From NCBI GenBank assembly GCA_025462885.1, contig JAOAPN010000001.1:1-53732 (forward strand): DNA of 53,732 nt, written 5' to 3'. Of this stretch, positions 1 to 9,401 are shown in pieces; within the stretch, counting starts at the first letter, position 1; each line of letters opens with the position of its first letter. A model generated the notes under the pieces. The model ran no database searches. It saw nothing but the letters and a program-made list of their open reading frames with translations, and had not been told where the DNA came from. Source of the DNA: Acidobacteriaceae bacterium (lineage in GTDB: Bacteria; Acidobacteriota; Terriglobia; Terriglobales; Acidobacteriaceae). The translations under genes and the position numbers were made by a program.

Positions 1-24
1 TATTCGCTTCCTCCGGCCTGCGGC

Positions 25-38
25 TGGCCTGAAGGCCA
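25..38 (+). terminator. Short stem-loop at left edge
   Basis: A 5-bp stem (tggcc/ggcca) with a tgaa loop is followed by cttttccc. It could end a transcript that comes from outside the window, but the stem is short and this is a weak call. Confidence 0.22.
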
Positions 39-142
39 CTTTTCCCACACCCTGCACTTGCCGCCCTCGATGGCGTGGGCCATGGCCAAGGCGTGTTTGG
101 GAGCAAACACAGCACAGCCATTCAAAACAGGAGGAACCACCC

Positions 143-1078
143 ATGAATACCGCCATCGTCACCACAACCGCAGCCACCGTCAGCCCCTTTATCCAGAACC
201 TTCAACAGCAGCAGCAACAGAAGCCGCAAACCTCGAAAGAGGCAATCGCAGCCAATGTCAAAGCCCTTATCGAGCAGTTGGAGGAGGGACACAGCGAAGG
301 TCTAACCGCCTACCTCATGGCTATGGGCAGGTTCCACAATTACAGTTTCGGAAACATCTTGGAGATCGCAAGGCAGAAGCCGAGCGCAACCCGCGTTGCC
401 GGAATGTATGCGTGGAACCAGCTAGGCCGCAGGGTCAACAAGGGAGAGAAGGGCATCCGCATCTTGGCTCCCATGACAGGCATTCGTCGCAAGAAGGACG
501 ACGAAGCCGCAAAGGATGTTCGTACTCAGAACCAGTCCGTTCTAGTCGGCTTTCGTTCCGTGTATGTCTTCGATGTCTCCCAAACGGAGGGTGCAGAGCT
601 TCCCGAGCTTTCCAGCCGTGTCACTGGCGATGTAGGAGAACGGCGGGAACGTCTGCTCGACTTCATCGCAGGCCAGGGCATCTTGCTTGAGTACAAAGAG
701 AGCATCGCTCCCGCGTTGGGAATGAGCTACGGAGGCAGAATCGTCCTGCTTCCCGGCCAGTCTCCGGCTGAGGATTTTTCAACTTTAGTCCACGAAACGG
801 CGCATGAGCTTATCCACAAAACCTCACGTCGCATCCTCACCACCAAGGTTGTACGCGAAACCGAAGCAGAGGCAATCGCCTTTGTTGTGGGCAGAACCAT
901 CGGCCTCGACACAGGTCGGGCATCCGCCGACTACATCCACCTATACGCAGGTAACGCAGCACTTCTCACAGAGAGCTTAGAGGTCATCCAGAAGACCTCA
1001 GCCCTCATCCTCTCAGCGTTGGAGTCGCCCATCACGGACGGTTCAGCGGAGCCCACGGAGTCGGAAGAGGTGGCGTAA
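143..1078 (+). CDS. ArdC-like antirestriction protein with metallopeptidase motif
   Basis: The 311-aa product has the ArdC architecture. An N-terminal ssDNA-binding-type domain spans roughly residues 30-125 (the stretch around FHNYSFGNILEIARQ and GRRVNKGEKGIRILAP). A zinc-peptidase-like segment near residue 215 carries HETAHELIH, an HExxH motif, with a downstream ETEAEAIAFVV that could supply the third ligand. Known ArdC proteins protect incoming single-stranded plasmid DNA from restriction during conjugation. The start has a strong aggagg ribosome site. The stop overlaps the next start (TAATG), so the two genes are translationally coupled. Residues 15-35 are Gln-rich and probably disordered. 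The family call is firm; antirestriction activity is inferred. Confidence 0.82.
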   Translation: MNTAIVTTTAATVSPFIQNLQQQQQQKPQTSKEAIAANVKALIEQLEEGHSEGLTAYLMAMGRFHNYSFGNILEIARQKPSATRVAGMYAWNQLGRRVNKGEKGIRILAPMTGIRRKKDDEAAKDVRTQNQSVLVGFRSVYVFDVSQTEGAELPELSSRVTGDVGERRERLLDFIAGQGILLEYKESIAPALGMSYGGRIVLLPGQSPAEDFSTLVHETAHELIHKTSRRILTTKVVRETEAEAIAFVVGRTIGLDTGRASADYIHLYAGNAALLTESLEVIQKTSALILSALESPITDGSAEPTESEEVA

Positions 1079-1497
1079 TGAAGGCCATTCTTCAACTCCT
1101 CGAAAAGGCGGGAGGCTATCGGCGGGAACTTTATCTGCGCGTCGAGAACCCTCCCTATCAACCGCTTGTCATTGAAGCGATACCGGAACCCGGCCCCCTT
1201 GGTCTGCGATGCCTATCTGTCGCGCACTACGGCGAACAGAACGGCGACCTCATGCGCGACCCGGAGATGTGCTTCGAGTTGAGCAATCCGCTTCGCTTGG
1301 GATTAAGTCTCGTTCCGTACTACTGGAGAAATGATTACGTCGGCATCGAGCAATACTCCCGCTCGATACAAGGCGACAACTATGTGTTTGATTCCGGCCT
1401 GTACACCCAACACGAGAACTTCGCCGCTCAGTGGGACAGGAACATACGCAGTCAGGGCTTTGTTGAAGCCTTCGACCGCAAACGCACCCAACGCTAA
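1078..1497 (+). CDS. Small plasmid-type protein of unknown function
   Basis: A 139-aa soluble protein coupled by one base to the ardC-like gene upstream. The central part (GLRCLSVAHYGEQNGDLMRDPEMCFEL) resembles the DUF6908-type proteins that accompany ArdC and ParB genes on plasmids; this resemblance is from memory and is tentative. No membrane segment, signal peptide or catalytic motif is visible. Its position suggests a role in establishment or maintenance of the element. Confidence 0.6.
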   Translation: MKAILQLLEKAGGYRRELYLRVENPPYQPLVIEAIPEPGPLGLRCLSVAHYGEQNGDLMRDPEMCFELSNPLRLGLSLVPYYWRNDYVGIEQYSRSIQGDNYVFDSGLYTQHENFAAQWDRNIRSQGFVEAFDRKRTQR

Positions 1498-1572
1498 CCC
1501 TTCTATGGGCGGACGGCCTCCCGCCGTTCGCTCCAACGCCCCCGAACGCTTACCCGTACAAGGAGAACCACC

Positions 1573-3183
1573 ATGAACCCCAACACCGCAACCGAGTACC
1601 GCAACCTTCCCCTTAACGTCCTCATTCCATCCAAAACGAACCCGCGTCGCATCATCGAAGATGATTCGCTCAGAGAGCTTGCCGAAAGCATCAGCGTTCA
1701 CGGAGTTCTTGAGCCGCTAATTGTCCGCCCTGTCACAGAGCGGGACTTTGAGGTGGTCATAGGAGCAAGGCGTTTCCTCGCGTCCAAGAGAGCAGGTAAG
1801 CATGATGCGCCATGCAGTGTCCGTAATCTCACAGACGCTCAAGTGCTGGAAATTCAGCTCGTTGAAAATCTCCAGAGGCGCGACGTTCACCCGATGGAGG
1901 AGGCGCATGGTTTTCATGCGCTCCTAAAGTTGGAGGAACCGAAGTACACCATCGAACAGATCGGAGCCAAGGTGGGCAAGGCACCTGCATACGTCGCCAG
2001 CCGTGCCCGGTTGACGGAGCTTATCCCGGCAGTGGTAGAGGCGTTCTATGCCGAGGAGATCGGCGTCGGACACGCATTGCTACTGGCGAAGCTCCAACCA
2101 GCCCAACAGGAAGCAGCCCTCGCAAGCTGCTTTCGTGAGGATTGGGGTGGGGCAGCAGGGAAGGCCAAACGCATCGTCCTTCCCGTCCGGCATCTCCAGT
2201 ATTGGATAGAGCATAACGTCCTCTTGCTCCTGAAACAGGCACCGTTTGACAAGCGGAACGCTCAACTCCTACCCGCTGCCGGAAGCTGTGTCGATTGCCC
2301 CAAACGCACTGGACACAACAAGCTGCTTTTCGCGGACGTGAGCGGGAACGCGGACGCTTGCACCGACCCCCTCTGCTATGCGGCCAAGTTGGAGGCGCAC
2401 GTTCGGAAGCAGATTGCAGCCAAACCGGAGATAGTGCAGATCAGCACGGCCTACGGCAAGGCGCAGGATGGCAGCAAGATCATCACCCGCAGCAAGTACG
2501 TTGAGATTAAGTCGGAGAAGCCGGACACCCCGGAGAAAGCGAAGCAGCCGGAGTTCAAGACGTGCAAGTTCATCGCCGAAGCCATCGTCTCCGAAGGCAT
2601 CGACAAGGGCGAAGTGCGGAGGGTTTGCGCCGAAGCGGATTGCCCCATTCATCACCCCAAGAAGCAGTCCACCAAGGCCGACGCCAGCTTCAAAGCGGAG
2701 CAGGACAAGAGCCGGAGAGAACAAGCACTGGCGAACGCCACCGGAATGCGCGTCCTGCAAACCATCGTCGCCTCCGTTCCAGTCCGATTGATGAAGCGGG
2801 ATTTTCTCTTCATCGCCGAACAGATGCTCCCGTTGCTTGACGACAAGCGGTTGGAGATGGTCGCCCGGAACCGAGGCATCCGAGCGAAGGAAGGCGAATC
2901 CGCAGCCAAGCTGCTAACCGCCTTTCTCCGCAAGGCCGAGGAAGGCGTTATCGGCAAGCTGATTGTCGAAGCCGTCATCTTGCTTTCAGCCAGCAAACAA
3001 TCGGATGTAGGAAAGGTGCTCCGCGCCGCAGCCCAGGCGTACAAGGTGGACACCGATGCGATTGCCCTCAAGGTCAAGCATGAATTCTCCGCCAAGGAAA
3101 AAGCGAGGCTCACCGAAAAGCCACCAACGAAAACCGTTGCGAAAGCGCACCCCAAACCTGCGAAGGAGGCTAAGGCTGCATAG
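1573..3183 (+). CDS. ParB/RepB/Spo0J-family partition-like protein
   Basis: The 536-aa product begins with a ParB N-terminal domain (about residues 10-105). It includes LIPSKTNPRRII, the Arg patch GARRFLASKRAG and the ENLQRRDVHPMEEAHGF box. A helix-turn-helix follows (IEQIGAKVGKAPAYVASR, about residues 115-140). A Cys-containing segment (SCVDCPKRTGHN with CTDPLCYAA, about residues 237-275) and a long basic C-terminal tail follow; such extensions are known in plasmid ParB-like proteins. The start has an aaggag site. No parA partner lies beside it, so it may be a segregation protein working with a distant ParA or a ParB-like regulator. A hairpin plus T-run terminator lies just downstream. Confidence 0.83.
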   Translation: MNPNTATEYRNLPLNVLIPSKTNPRRIIEDDSLRELAESISVHGVLEPLIVRPVTERDFEVVIGARRFLASKRAGKHDAPCSVRNLTDAQVLEIQLVENLQRRDVHPMEEAHGFHALLKLEEPKYTIEQIGAKVGKAPAYVASRARLTELIPAVVEAFYAEEIGVGHALLLAKLQPAQQEAALASCFREDWGGAAGKAKRIVLPVRHLQYWIEHNVLLLLKQAPFDKRNAQLLPAAGSCVDCPKRTGHNKLLFADVSGNADACTDPLCYAAKLEAHVRKQIAAKPEIVQISTAYGKAQDGSKIITRSKYVEIKSEKPDTPEKAKQPEFKTCKFIAEAIVSEGIDKGEVRRVCAEADCPIHHPKKQSTKADASFKAEQDKSRREQALANATGMRVLQTIVASVPVRLMKRDFLFIAEQMLPLLDDKRLEMVARNRGIRAKEGESAAKLLTAFLRKAEEGVIGKLIVEAVILLSASKQSDVGKVLRAAAQAYKVDTDAIALKVKHEFSAKEKARLTEKPPTKTVAKAHPKPAKEAKAA

Positions 3184-3201
3184 CTTTCGCACATTTGATA
3201 A

Positions 3202-3232
3202 GGGGGTCTGCCAAGCGGCAGGCTCCCTTTTT
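3202..3232 (+). terminator. Rho-independent terminator after parB-like gene
   Basis: A GC-rich inverted repeat (ggggtctgcc/ggcaggctccc, loop aagc) is followed by five T residues, 18 bases after the stop codon. It should end the ardC-parB transcript. Confidence 0.75.
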
Positions 3233-3321
3233 CGTGCGCCCCTCTTCCCACCCTGGGCGTAGCTCCTGCGTTGCAGGAACGACTATGGCCGCCCACCCGA
3301 CGGGGCCCGAACAGTTGTCAG

Positions 3322-3366
3322 CGCTTGCACAAGCGAACACGACCCTTCACTTTGTGAAGGGTCGTG
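3322..3366. repeat. Two adjacent perfect dyads downstream of parB-like gene
   Basis: The first dyad is cgcttg-ca-caagcg (3322-3335). Two bases later comes a perfect 13-bp inverted repeat (3338-3350 with 3354-3366) around a 3-base spacer. No T-run follows on either strand, so this is not an obvious terminator. It lies between the convergent parB-like and cupin genes. A protein-binding site, possibly parS-like, is one reading. Confidence 0.6.
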
Positions 3367-3423
3367 AGAATGGCATCCAATCTTAAGCCCATCGGCGGCG
3401 CGCCGAAAGTACACTTCTCTTGA

Positions 3424-4050
3424 TTATTCGACTCCGTGAGGATGCGAAAACCGGTTGCCCTGCTCGAAACCAAAGAAGGCGTACTTGTAGAAGACGATGG
3501 TTGGCGTATCGGGGTCTGTAGTAAAGGCATATGCCGTTCCATTTGGGACAAAGAACCAATCGCCCGGGCCATACTCTCGCCCTTCATAGAATATCCGCCC
3601 TTTGGAGACGATCCGTAGCCCCCCGCCGGGCGCTTCAGGAGTGCTGGCTGGATGAACGTGTTTCCTCACCGTAGTATTTGGCGGGAACACAGTTAGGTGA
3701 ACTCTCATCGGCATCATGTCTATCGGCAATTGCCATTTCTTAATGCCGCTTCCAAACGGCGTTTCCACGGGTAATAGCTCTTCGGCCATCATTGCTCGTT
3801 CGTCGAAGCACGACACCGCTTCAGGGCCGATACCCAACTCCCGTAGTTCTTCTCGTGTGTAACCTTCACGCACCATGCCGTAGTCGGCCAATTCGGTGCG
3901 AGAATAACTCCTTCTCTGCGGATCAAAAGGCAAGCGGCGCTCTTTGGCAGCCCGACGCAGCGTTTCTACCTCAACGTCGCTCAGATAGAAATTGCCATCA
4001 TTTGCACTAGGTGATTCAATCGCGGTTTCAAGCTCAAGTACGTCGATCAT
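3424..4050 (-). CDS. Cupin-domain protein
   Basis: The 208-aa product has a C-terminal cupin barrel (about residues 110-200). The metal-binding-type motif RKHVHPASTPEAPGGG is followed by YEGREYGPGDWFFVPNGTAY, the two conserved cupin blocks. The N-terminal 90 residues are helical and hydrophilic, with SRTELADYGMVREGYTREELRELG. No enzyme family can be assigned; the fold also serves sensors and isomerases. It is followed by a GNAT gene on the same strand 39 bases upstream, and the two may be co-transcribed cargo. A GGAG site precedes the ATG. Function is unknown. Confidence 0.7.
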   Translation of the reverse strand: MIDVLELETAIESPSANDGNFYLSDVEVETLRRAAKERRLPFDPQRRSYSRTELADYGMVREGYTREELRELGIGPEAVSCFDERAMMAEELLPVETPFGSGIKKWQLPIDMMPMRVHLTVFPPNTTVRKHVHPASTPEAPGGGLRIVSKGRIFYEGREYGPGDWFFVPNGTAYAFTTDPDTPTIVFYKYAFFGFEQGNRFSHPHGVE

Positions 4051-4089
4051 CGTGGAAATCTCCTTTTGATGGTTTTCGAGAAATAATGT

Positions 4090-4554
4090 TCAGCTGCTCT
4101 TGTAGGTAAACGTGTGTGTCAATGGGTGATCGGAATCACTTTCCGTCTTTTCAAATCCAAGGTGAGATGCCAACTGCATGACCCGTTCGTCCTTGAGTAG
4201 TTCCGCTCGCACCGTTTTGCCCTCTCGTGTCCATTGCGCGGTCATCTCAGAGACGAGCCGAGGCCCAATGTGCTTGCCCCGGTGAGCAGCCTCGATATAG
4301 AGATGCTCGATAAGAACTTCATTCCCTGAAATGACGATTCCCCCCCATCCTACGGTTTTTTGATCGACCGTAATGATGTGAGAATCGGCAGCATTCCACA
4401 TCTTCCGAAAGCGGGCAATCTCAACTGCATCGTCCCATCCACTTTTCAAGTGGGGGGTTATATGGTCCTTTATTGAATCTGAATAGACGCTCCAGACATA
4501 TTGGAAGTCATCTCCAGTTGCCGGTCGGGTTTCCAAGATGCTCTCGCTCATCAT
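4090..4554 (-). CDS. GNAT-family N-acetyltransferase
   Basis: A 154-aa protein with the GNAT layout: the N-terminal strand-helix region (TRPATGDDFQYVWSVY), the core strand GGIVISGNEVLIEHLYIE, then the acyl-CoA binding loop AHRGKHIGPRLVSEMT and the closing LGFEKTES. Length is normal for the family. The substrate cannot be told from sequence. Two adjacent Met codons are possible starts, with an AAAGGA site just upstream. It is in tandem with the cupin gene and downstream of dnaE2 in the same direction, so it may be read from the same side. Confidence 0.8.
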   Translation of the reverse strand: MMSESILETRPATGDDFQYVWSVYSDSIKDHITPHLKSGWDDAVEIARFRKMWNAADSHIITVDQKTVGWGGIVISGNEVLIEHLYIEAAHRGKHIGPRLVSEMTAQWTREGKTVRAELLKDERVMQLASHLGFEKTESDSDHPLTHTFTYKSS

Positions 4555-4669
4555 GCGATCCTTTCTGAACCAACCAATTTGTATTTTCCCGGGGTGTCGA
4601 GAATACTAACATGCAACTCCAGGGCAACACGGCGCCGAACGAGCATTTATTTTTGGCCTCCTAACTCGA

Positions 4670-7600
4670 TTAATGAAAATCATGCGACCGGAGTTCCATC
4701 GCGCTATCGACCAGCGTCGTGAGCCGGGTCGCCTTCACATGAATCACACCGTCCTGATTTTGCAGCAGGCCCTCTGCCAGTAGAAACTTGCTCCGCACTA
4801 CGGTCAGCCGCTCTCTCTCGTAGAGGTCAGGCGTCACGATGACGTTCGCAATGCCGGTTTCATCTTCCATCGAGAGGAAGATGAAGCCTTTTGCCGTACC
4901 GGGTCGCTGGCGGGCGATGACACACCCCGCCGCCTTCACAAACTGACCATCCCGGCAGCGGCGAAGCTCCACGGCCGAGAGAACATTTCTCGACTGCAAT
5001 TCCTGCCGTCGATAGTGCATGGGGTGTTTCCCAACGGTGAGGCCAGTCCCGGCGTAATCGGCGACGAGGCGCTCCTCAGTATTCATCTGAGCTAGAGGCA
5101 AAGCATCGGAGGCTTCCCGTAGCCAATCGCTGTTCTGTCTGAGCAGCGGCCCTTCCAGTTTGCCGGCACGTTCTACCTGCCACAGCGCATCGCGGCGATG
5201 CTCAATTCCATCGAGCTTGTTGAGAGCGCCCACCCGCGCCAGCAGCGTCAATTCCTTCCGGTTGAGCACAGGAACGCGCAACGCGAGGTCTTCCGCTGAA
5301 CGGAAGTGGCCGTCTTGCGAACGAGTCGCAACGACGGCCTCTGCGGACTGACGCCGCAGACCTTTCGCGTAGCCCAGGCCCATCCGCAACGAGAGCGCAC
5401 CATCGACCTCATGTTCGATGGTGCAAGCCCAATCCGACACCTGAATGTCGATTGGCCTAACACGCAGTCCATGACGTTGCGCGTCTTTCACCAGTACGGC
5501 GGGCATGTAGAAGCCCATCGGTTGATTGTTCAGGATCGCACAGGTAAATGCTGCGAGATACTTCACTTTCAGGTAGGCCGAAGCATACGCAATCAGCGCG
5601 AAGCTAGCCGCATGGGACTCAGGGAACCCGTAGAGCGCGAACGAGCTGATGTTCTGAATAATGTTCTCCTGCGTCGCAGCATCGAGTCCGTTGGTCGTCA
5701 TGCCCGCACGGAGCTTGCCTTCGAGATTCTTCATTCGCTCCCAGGACCGCCGCATCCCTACGGCGCGGCGCAACTCTTCCGCCTCAGCGCCGGAAAAGTT
5801 GGCAACTGTCATCGCCATTCGTAACAGTTGCTCTTGGAAGAGTGGAACGCCAAGCGTCCGCTTGAGCACAGGTTCCAGCGAGGGATGCGGATACGTCACT
5901 GCCTCTTTCTTCTGACGCCGCCGCATATAGGGGTGCATCATCTTTCCGACGATGGGGCCGGGCCGAATGATGGCGACCTGTACGACGAGATCGTAGAAGC
6001 GCGTCGGACAGTTCCGGGGCAGGGACGCCATCTGTGCGCGGCTCTCCACTTGGAACATGCCTACGGTGTCGGCCTGTTGCAGGACTTTATAAACACCCTC
6101 ATCCTCCGGCAATTGAGCCAGGTCTACGGACTCGCCATAGTGCTGAGGTATCAGTTCGATGCAGTCCTTCAAGACAGCCATCATCCCGAGGCCGAGCAGG
6201 TCTACCTTGATAATGCCGAGGTCGGCACAGTCTTCCTTGTCCCACTGGACAACGGTGCGACCGGGCATCGACGCACGTTCGAGCGGCACGACGCAGTTCA
6301 ACTGCCCCTGACAGATCACCATGCCGCCCGAGTGTTGTCCGAGATGACGCGGAAGGTCCTGAAGGCGCATACAGAGTTCGAGGTACTTAGCGATGCGTGG
6401 GTGCTTGAGATCGAACCCAGCATTTTGGAACGAATGCGCCATCGTGTCGGTCTTGCCGCGCCACTCCCATTGACTGACGAGGCTCGACAATCGGCCCAGC
6501 GATTCTTGATCGAAGCCGAGGGCTTTACCAACCTCTCGCGCCGCCGATTTACCGCGATAGGTAATGACGTTCGCCGTCATTGCCGCTCCGAGTTCACCGT
6601 ATCGCTGATAGACGTATTGGATGGCTTGCTCTCGTTTGTCTTCGGATGGGAGATCGAGGTCGATGTCCGGCCACTCGCCCCGGCTCTCGCTCAGGAACCG
6701 CTCAAAGAGCAGTTCCATCCCTACCGGGTCGATAGCCGTTATTTCGAGCGCATAGCAGACGGCAGAGTTCGCCGCACTGCCGCGGCCTTGAATCAGGATG
6801 TCGTTTTTCTTGCAGAAACAAACGATGTCCCAGACGATCAGGAAGTATCCGGCAAAGCCGAGCCGCGCAATCAGATCGAGTTCGTGATCGACTTGCTTCT
6901 TCGCTCGCTCCATAAGGGCGGAGTCATTCTTCGGCCCGTACCGGCGCATCACGCCTTCGGCGACTCGCTTTCTGAGAAAGCTGTCCATTGTCTCGCCGTC
7001 CGGCACCGGGTAGCGCGGAAACTCATAGCCAAGGTCATCGAGTTGGAATCCCAGACGGGCGGACAGTTCAAACGTCTCCGCCACCGCTCCCGGCACATCG
7101 CGGAACAGCGCCGTCATCTCTCGCCCAGGGCGCAGATGCCGCCGATTGTTGAGAGCCAATAGCCGACCAGCATGGTCGAGATCGGTGTGATGGCGCACCG
7201 CCGTAAAGACATCGAGCACCTCGCGGTCGTATGCCGTTGAGTAGCGGACTCCATTGGTGGCGAGAACCGGCAGCTTCAAAGACCTCGCGATTCGGATTGC
7301 CGCTTGATTGCGCCACTCCTCCTCACGTTCACGGTGACGCTGGACTTCGATGTAAACGCTGTCGCGTCCGAAGATCCTTACCAGCCGTTCGACCGTCTCA
7401 CGGCCTGCCTCCTCACCGCCGCTCACCAGCGCGGCGGCCAACGGCCCTTCGTCGCCGCCCGTGAGGCAGACCAGACCGGCAGAGTATTTCTGCAAGTCGT
7501 CGAAGGTAGCCGCACCTTCGCACTTGACCCTCTCCCGCATCTTGAAGCGGGTGATGAGCTGACAAAGATTCTGGTAGCCAACACGCGACTCGCACAGCAA

Positions 7601-7888
7601 GGACAACCGCGCGGGTTCGGCGGGATGCAGGTGCGGGAGCCACGCGGGAGGCGTAAGCCGGTTTCCGAAGCTCGACACTGCGATCTCGGCTCCGACATGC
7701 GCGTGAACGTCATTTCGCTTCGCGCTTGTGTGGAACCGCGCGGCCCCGTAGACACCGTTGCGGTCGAGCAATGCCATCGCTGGCATCTCCAGTTCTACGG
7801 CCCGCTTGATAAGCTCCTCTGGCTGCGAAGCACCTTCAAGGAAGCTGAAGGCACTTGAGGAGTGCAGTTCGATGTATCGCTCAGTCAT
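4670..7888 (-). CDS. dnaE2: Error-prone DNA polymerase III alpha-type subunit DnaE2 (ImuC)
   Basis: The 1072-aa product is a C-family polymerase of DnaE2 length. An N-terminal PHP domain starts with YIELHSSSAFSFLEGAS. The palm carries GRGSAANS and the catalytic pair in PDIDLDLP (Asp near residues 408-412), with a third acidic residue in VDLLGLGMM near residue 561. The fingers/HhH region and an OB-fold near the C terminus (FIFLSMEDETGIANVIV) follow. DnaE2 does the synthesis in SOS mutagenesis together with ImuA and ImuB. Its ATG lies inside the last codons of imuB (8-base overlap), so it is the third gene of an imuA-imuB-dnaE2 operon. Its setting among plasmid-type genes is unusual. Confidence 0.95.
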   Translation of the reverse strand: MTERYIELHSSSAFSFLEGASQPEELIKRAVELEMPAMALLDRNGVYGAARFHTSAKRNDVHAHVGAEIAVSSFGNRLTPPAWLPHLHPAEPARLSLLCESRVGYQNLCQLITRFKMRERVKCEGAATFDDLQKYSAGLVCLTGGDEGPLAAALVSGGEEAGRETVERLVRIFGRDSVYIEVQRHREREEEWRNQAAIRIARSLKLPVLATNGVRYSTAYDREVLDVFTAVRHHTDLDHAGRLLALNNRRHLRPGREMTALFRDVPGAVAETFELSARLGFQLDDLGYEFPRYPVPDGETMDSFLRKRVAEGVMRRYGPKNDSALMERAKKQVDHELDLIARLGFAGYFLIVWDIVCFCKKNDILIQGRGSAANSAVCYALEITAIDPVGMELLFERFLSESRGEWPDIDLDLPSEDKREQAIQYVYQRYGELGAAMTANVITYRGKSAAREVGKALGFDQESLGRLSSLVSQWEWRGKTDTMAHSFQNAGFDLKHPRIAKYLELCMRLQDLPRHLGQHSGGMVICQGQLNCVVPLERASMPGRTVVQWDKEDCADLGIIKVDLLGLGMMAVLKDCIELIPQHYGESVDLAQLPEDEGVYKVLQQADTVGMFQVESRAQMASLPRNCPTRFYDLVVQVAIIRPGPIVGKMMHPYMRRRQKKEAVTYPHPSLEPVLKRTLGVPLFQEQLLRMAMTVANFSGAEAEELRRAVGMRRSWERMKNLEGKLRAGMTTNGLDAATQENIIQNISSFALYGFPESHAASFALIAYASAYLKVKYLAAFTCAILNNQPMGFYMPAVLVKDAQRHGLRVRPIDIQVSDWACTIEHEVDGALSLRMGLGYAKGLRRQSAEAVVATRSQDGHFRSAEDLALRVPVLNRKELTLLARVGALNKLDGIEHRRDALWQVERAGKLEGPLLRQNSDWLREASDALPLAQMNTEERLVADYAGTGLTVGKHPMHYRRQELQSRNVLSAVELRRCRDGQFVKAAGCVIARQRPGTAKGFIFLSMEDETGIANVIVTPDLYERERLTVVRSKFLLAEGLLQNQDGVIHVKATRLTTLVDSAMELRSHDFH

Positions 7889-9401
7889 AGAGCGTCACCA
7901 CATGCCACGACTGCTCTTTCAGATCATGCACGAGACAGCAACAGAGCATCGTGCTTTCCCCGGACGGGGCACTGGATCGACCAATCAGATCCCATTGCTC
8001 CAGTGCCCAGGTCTGACGGTTCCACCAATCGCCTTCGGCCAGCCACGGGCCGTAGGCGTGTTCCACTTCATACCTGCAATCACGAAAGACAAAGGATGAC
8101 GGTTGCCGATCGCGCAGCGTGATCGCCGCCCTCTCCGGTGGACGGAGTTGCCGCATCGCCGCCGAAGAGCTAACAGTCGCGGACGAGGAGCTATGGACTG
8201 ACGGTACTTTGAAGGGCTCGATACGAAAGCCGTCCGGCTGATTCGTGTCTCGGAGTACGGGACTGCCCACGCAGTCATCCCCCACCAGAGCGCGGATGCG
8301 GGCCAGAGTTACATCCAGACGCATCGGCTCCGGCAGTTGGGGAGAGAACAAGCCGAGCTGCACCTTACTGGTGCTACCGGGTTCAGCGGTGAGTGAGACC
8401 GCAACAATCGCCGCCTGTGGCGGATGCGCCTCAAGATCGAGATGCAACAGCTTGATCCAAAGCGGGCGATCATTCGTGGGAAGAGCTGGTCGAACCGTTC
8501 GGATGTGCGTGGCACCGCCCTCCAAAGACAGCGTGATGATGACCGACGCCAGTGCAAGGACACGGGCCGTAGCCCGAAGGGTGAGTTGTTCCAGCATCAC
8601 GTTGACGACAAAAAGTAGACGTTCAAGTTCCTCAACTGGCGTGTCCAACTCCATTCGCTCTTCGAGTTCAAACTTCGCTTCATATGGCACGAAATGATGC
8701 GGCAGGTCACCGCGCGCCAACTGGCGAAGGCGTCTTCCTTCTTGCCCTAGACGCGAAATCAGTTCCTTTTCCGGGAGAGCGGCCACGGCCCCGAGTGTGC
8801 GGATGCCCCAAAGTCCAAAGGTATCCGCGTGCTCACCGGATATGTCCAGAACTTTGAGCGGCAGCGGGGCGAGAGCTAGGCCTTCATTGTCGGGTGCAAT
8901 GAAGGCGATGCGCGAAGATGAACCGCGCACATAAGACAGGGCAGTGTAGAAGTTCTTGCTGATAGCCACTGACGCCCTGATGCCGAGGACTTGCACACGA
9001 CGCAGCAATTCCCGCGCCAGCACTTCAGGAGGGCCGAGCAGTTTTTCCGTCCCCACAATATCAATCACGCAGAGAAAGGCGCTGCCCTCGCTGCGATCTT
9101 CGACGCGCGGAGAGAAGGCACCCGCGCACTCCAGCATGACCGCGTGTGTAGAGACTTCTTCCGGGCGTGATCGTGGAAGCACAATCAACGAGGTGAAGGT
9201 GTCCAGCTCTACTCTCGTCATTCCACGGACTATGCCCAGATAGCGGGCCTTCGCATTAAAGGAGCAAACCGTTTCGAGCGGTGATTCACCTTCAATGACA
9301 ACGACGGGCCGCTCCTTCAGTTCTGGCCGCAATCGCAATACCGCTTGCGCCGGAAACTCCTTCGCATACAGACACGCATAGAGTTCGACGGCGCGGCTCA
9401 T
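7881..9401 (-). CDS. imuB: ImuB, Y-family polymerase-like mutasome protein
   Basis: About 506 residues. The N-terminal half follows the Y-family palm and fingers (YACLYAKEFPAQAV, SFNAKARYLGIVRGM, then GLWGIRTLGAVAALPEKELISRLGQEG), with a little-finger-like region and a divergent C-terminal tail. The acidic catalytic residues of active Y polymerases are not in the expected places, as is normal for ImuB. ImuB acts as the hub joining ImuA, DnaE2 and the sliding clamp. The ATG at 9401 overlaps the imuA stop as ATGA, which is why this start is preferred to an upstream one at 9434. It overlaps dnaE2 by 8 bases. Confidence 0.92.
   Translation of the reverse strand: MSRAVELYACLYAKEFPAQAVLRLRPELKERPVVVIEGESPLETVCSFNAKARYLGIVRGMTRVELDTFTSLIVLPRSRPEEVSTHAVMLECAGAFSPRVEDRSEGSAFLCVIDIVGTEKLLGPPEVLARELLRRVQVLGIRASVAISKNFYTALSYVRGSSSRIAFIAPDNEGLALAPLPLKVLDISGEHADTFGLWGIRTLGAVAALPEKELISRLGQEGRRLRQLARGDLPHHFVPYEAKFELEERMELDTPVEELERLLFVVNVMLEQLTLRATARVLALASVIITLSLEGGATHIRTVRPALPTNDRPLWIKLLHLDLEAHPPQAAIVAVSLTAEPGSTSKVQLGLFSPQLPEPMRLDVTLARIRALVGDDCVGSPVLRDTNQPDGFRIEPFKVPSVHSSSSATVSSSAAMRQLRPPERAAITLRDRQPSSFVFRDCRYEVEHAYGPWLAEGDWWNRQTWALEQWDLIGRSSAPSGESTMLCCCLVHDLKEQSWHVVTLYD

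Noticed and set aside
5828..7162. A 444-codon open frame on the plus strand opposite dnaE2
   Set aside because: It is the antisense of a clear polymerase gene with all motifs in the other frame; GC-rich codon bias makes such long shadows. No ribosome site or family-like sequence.
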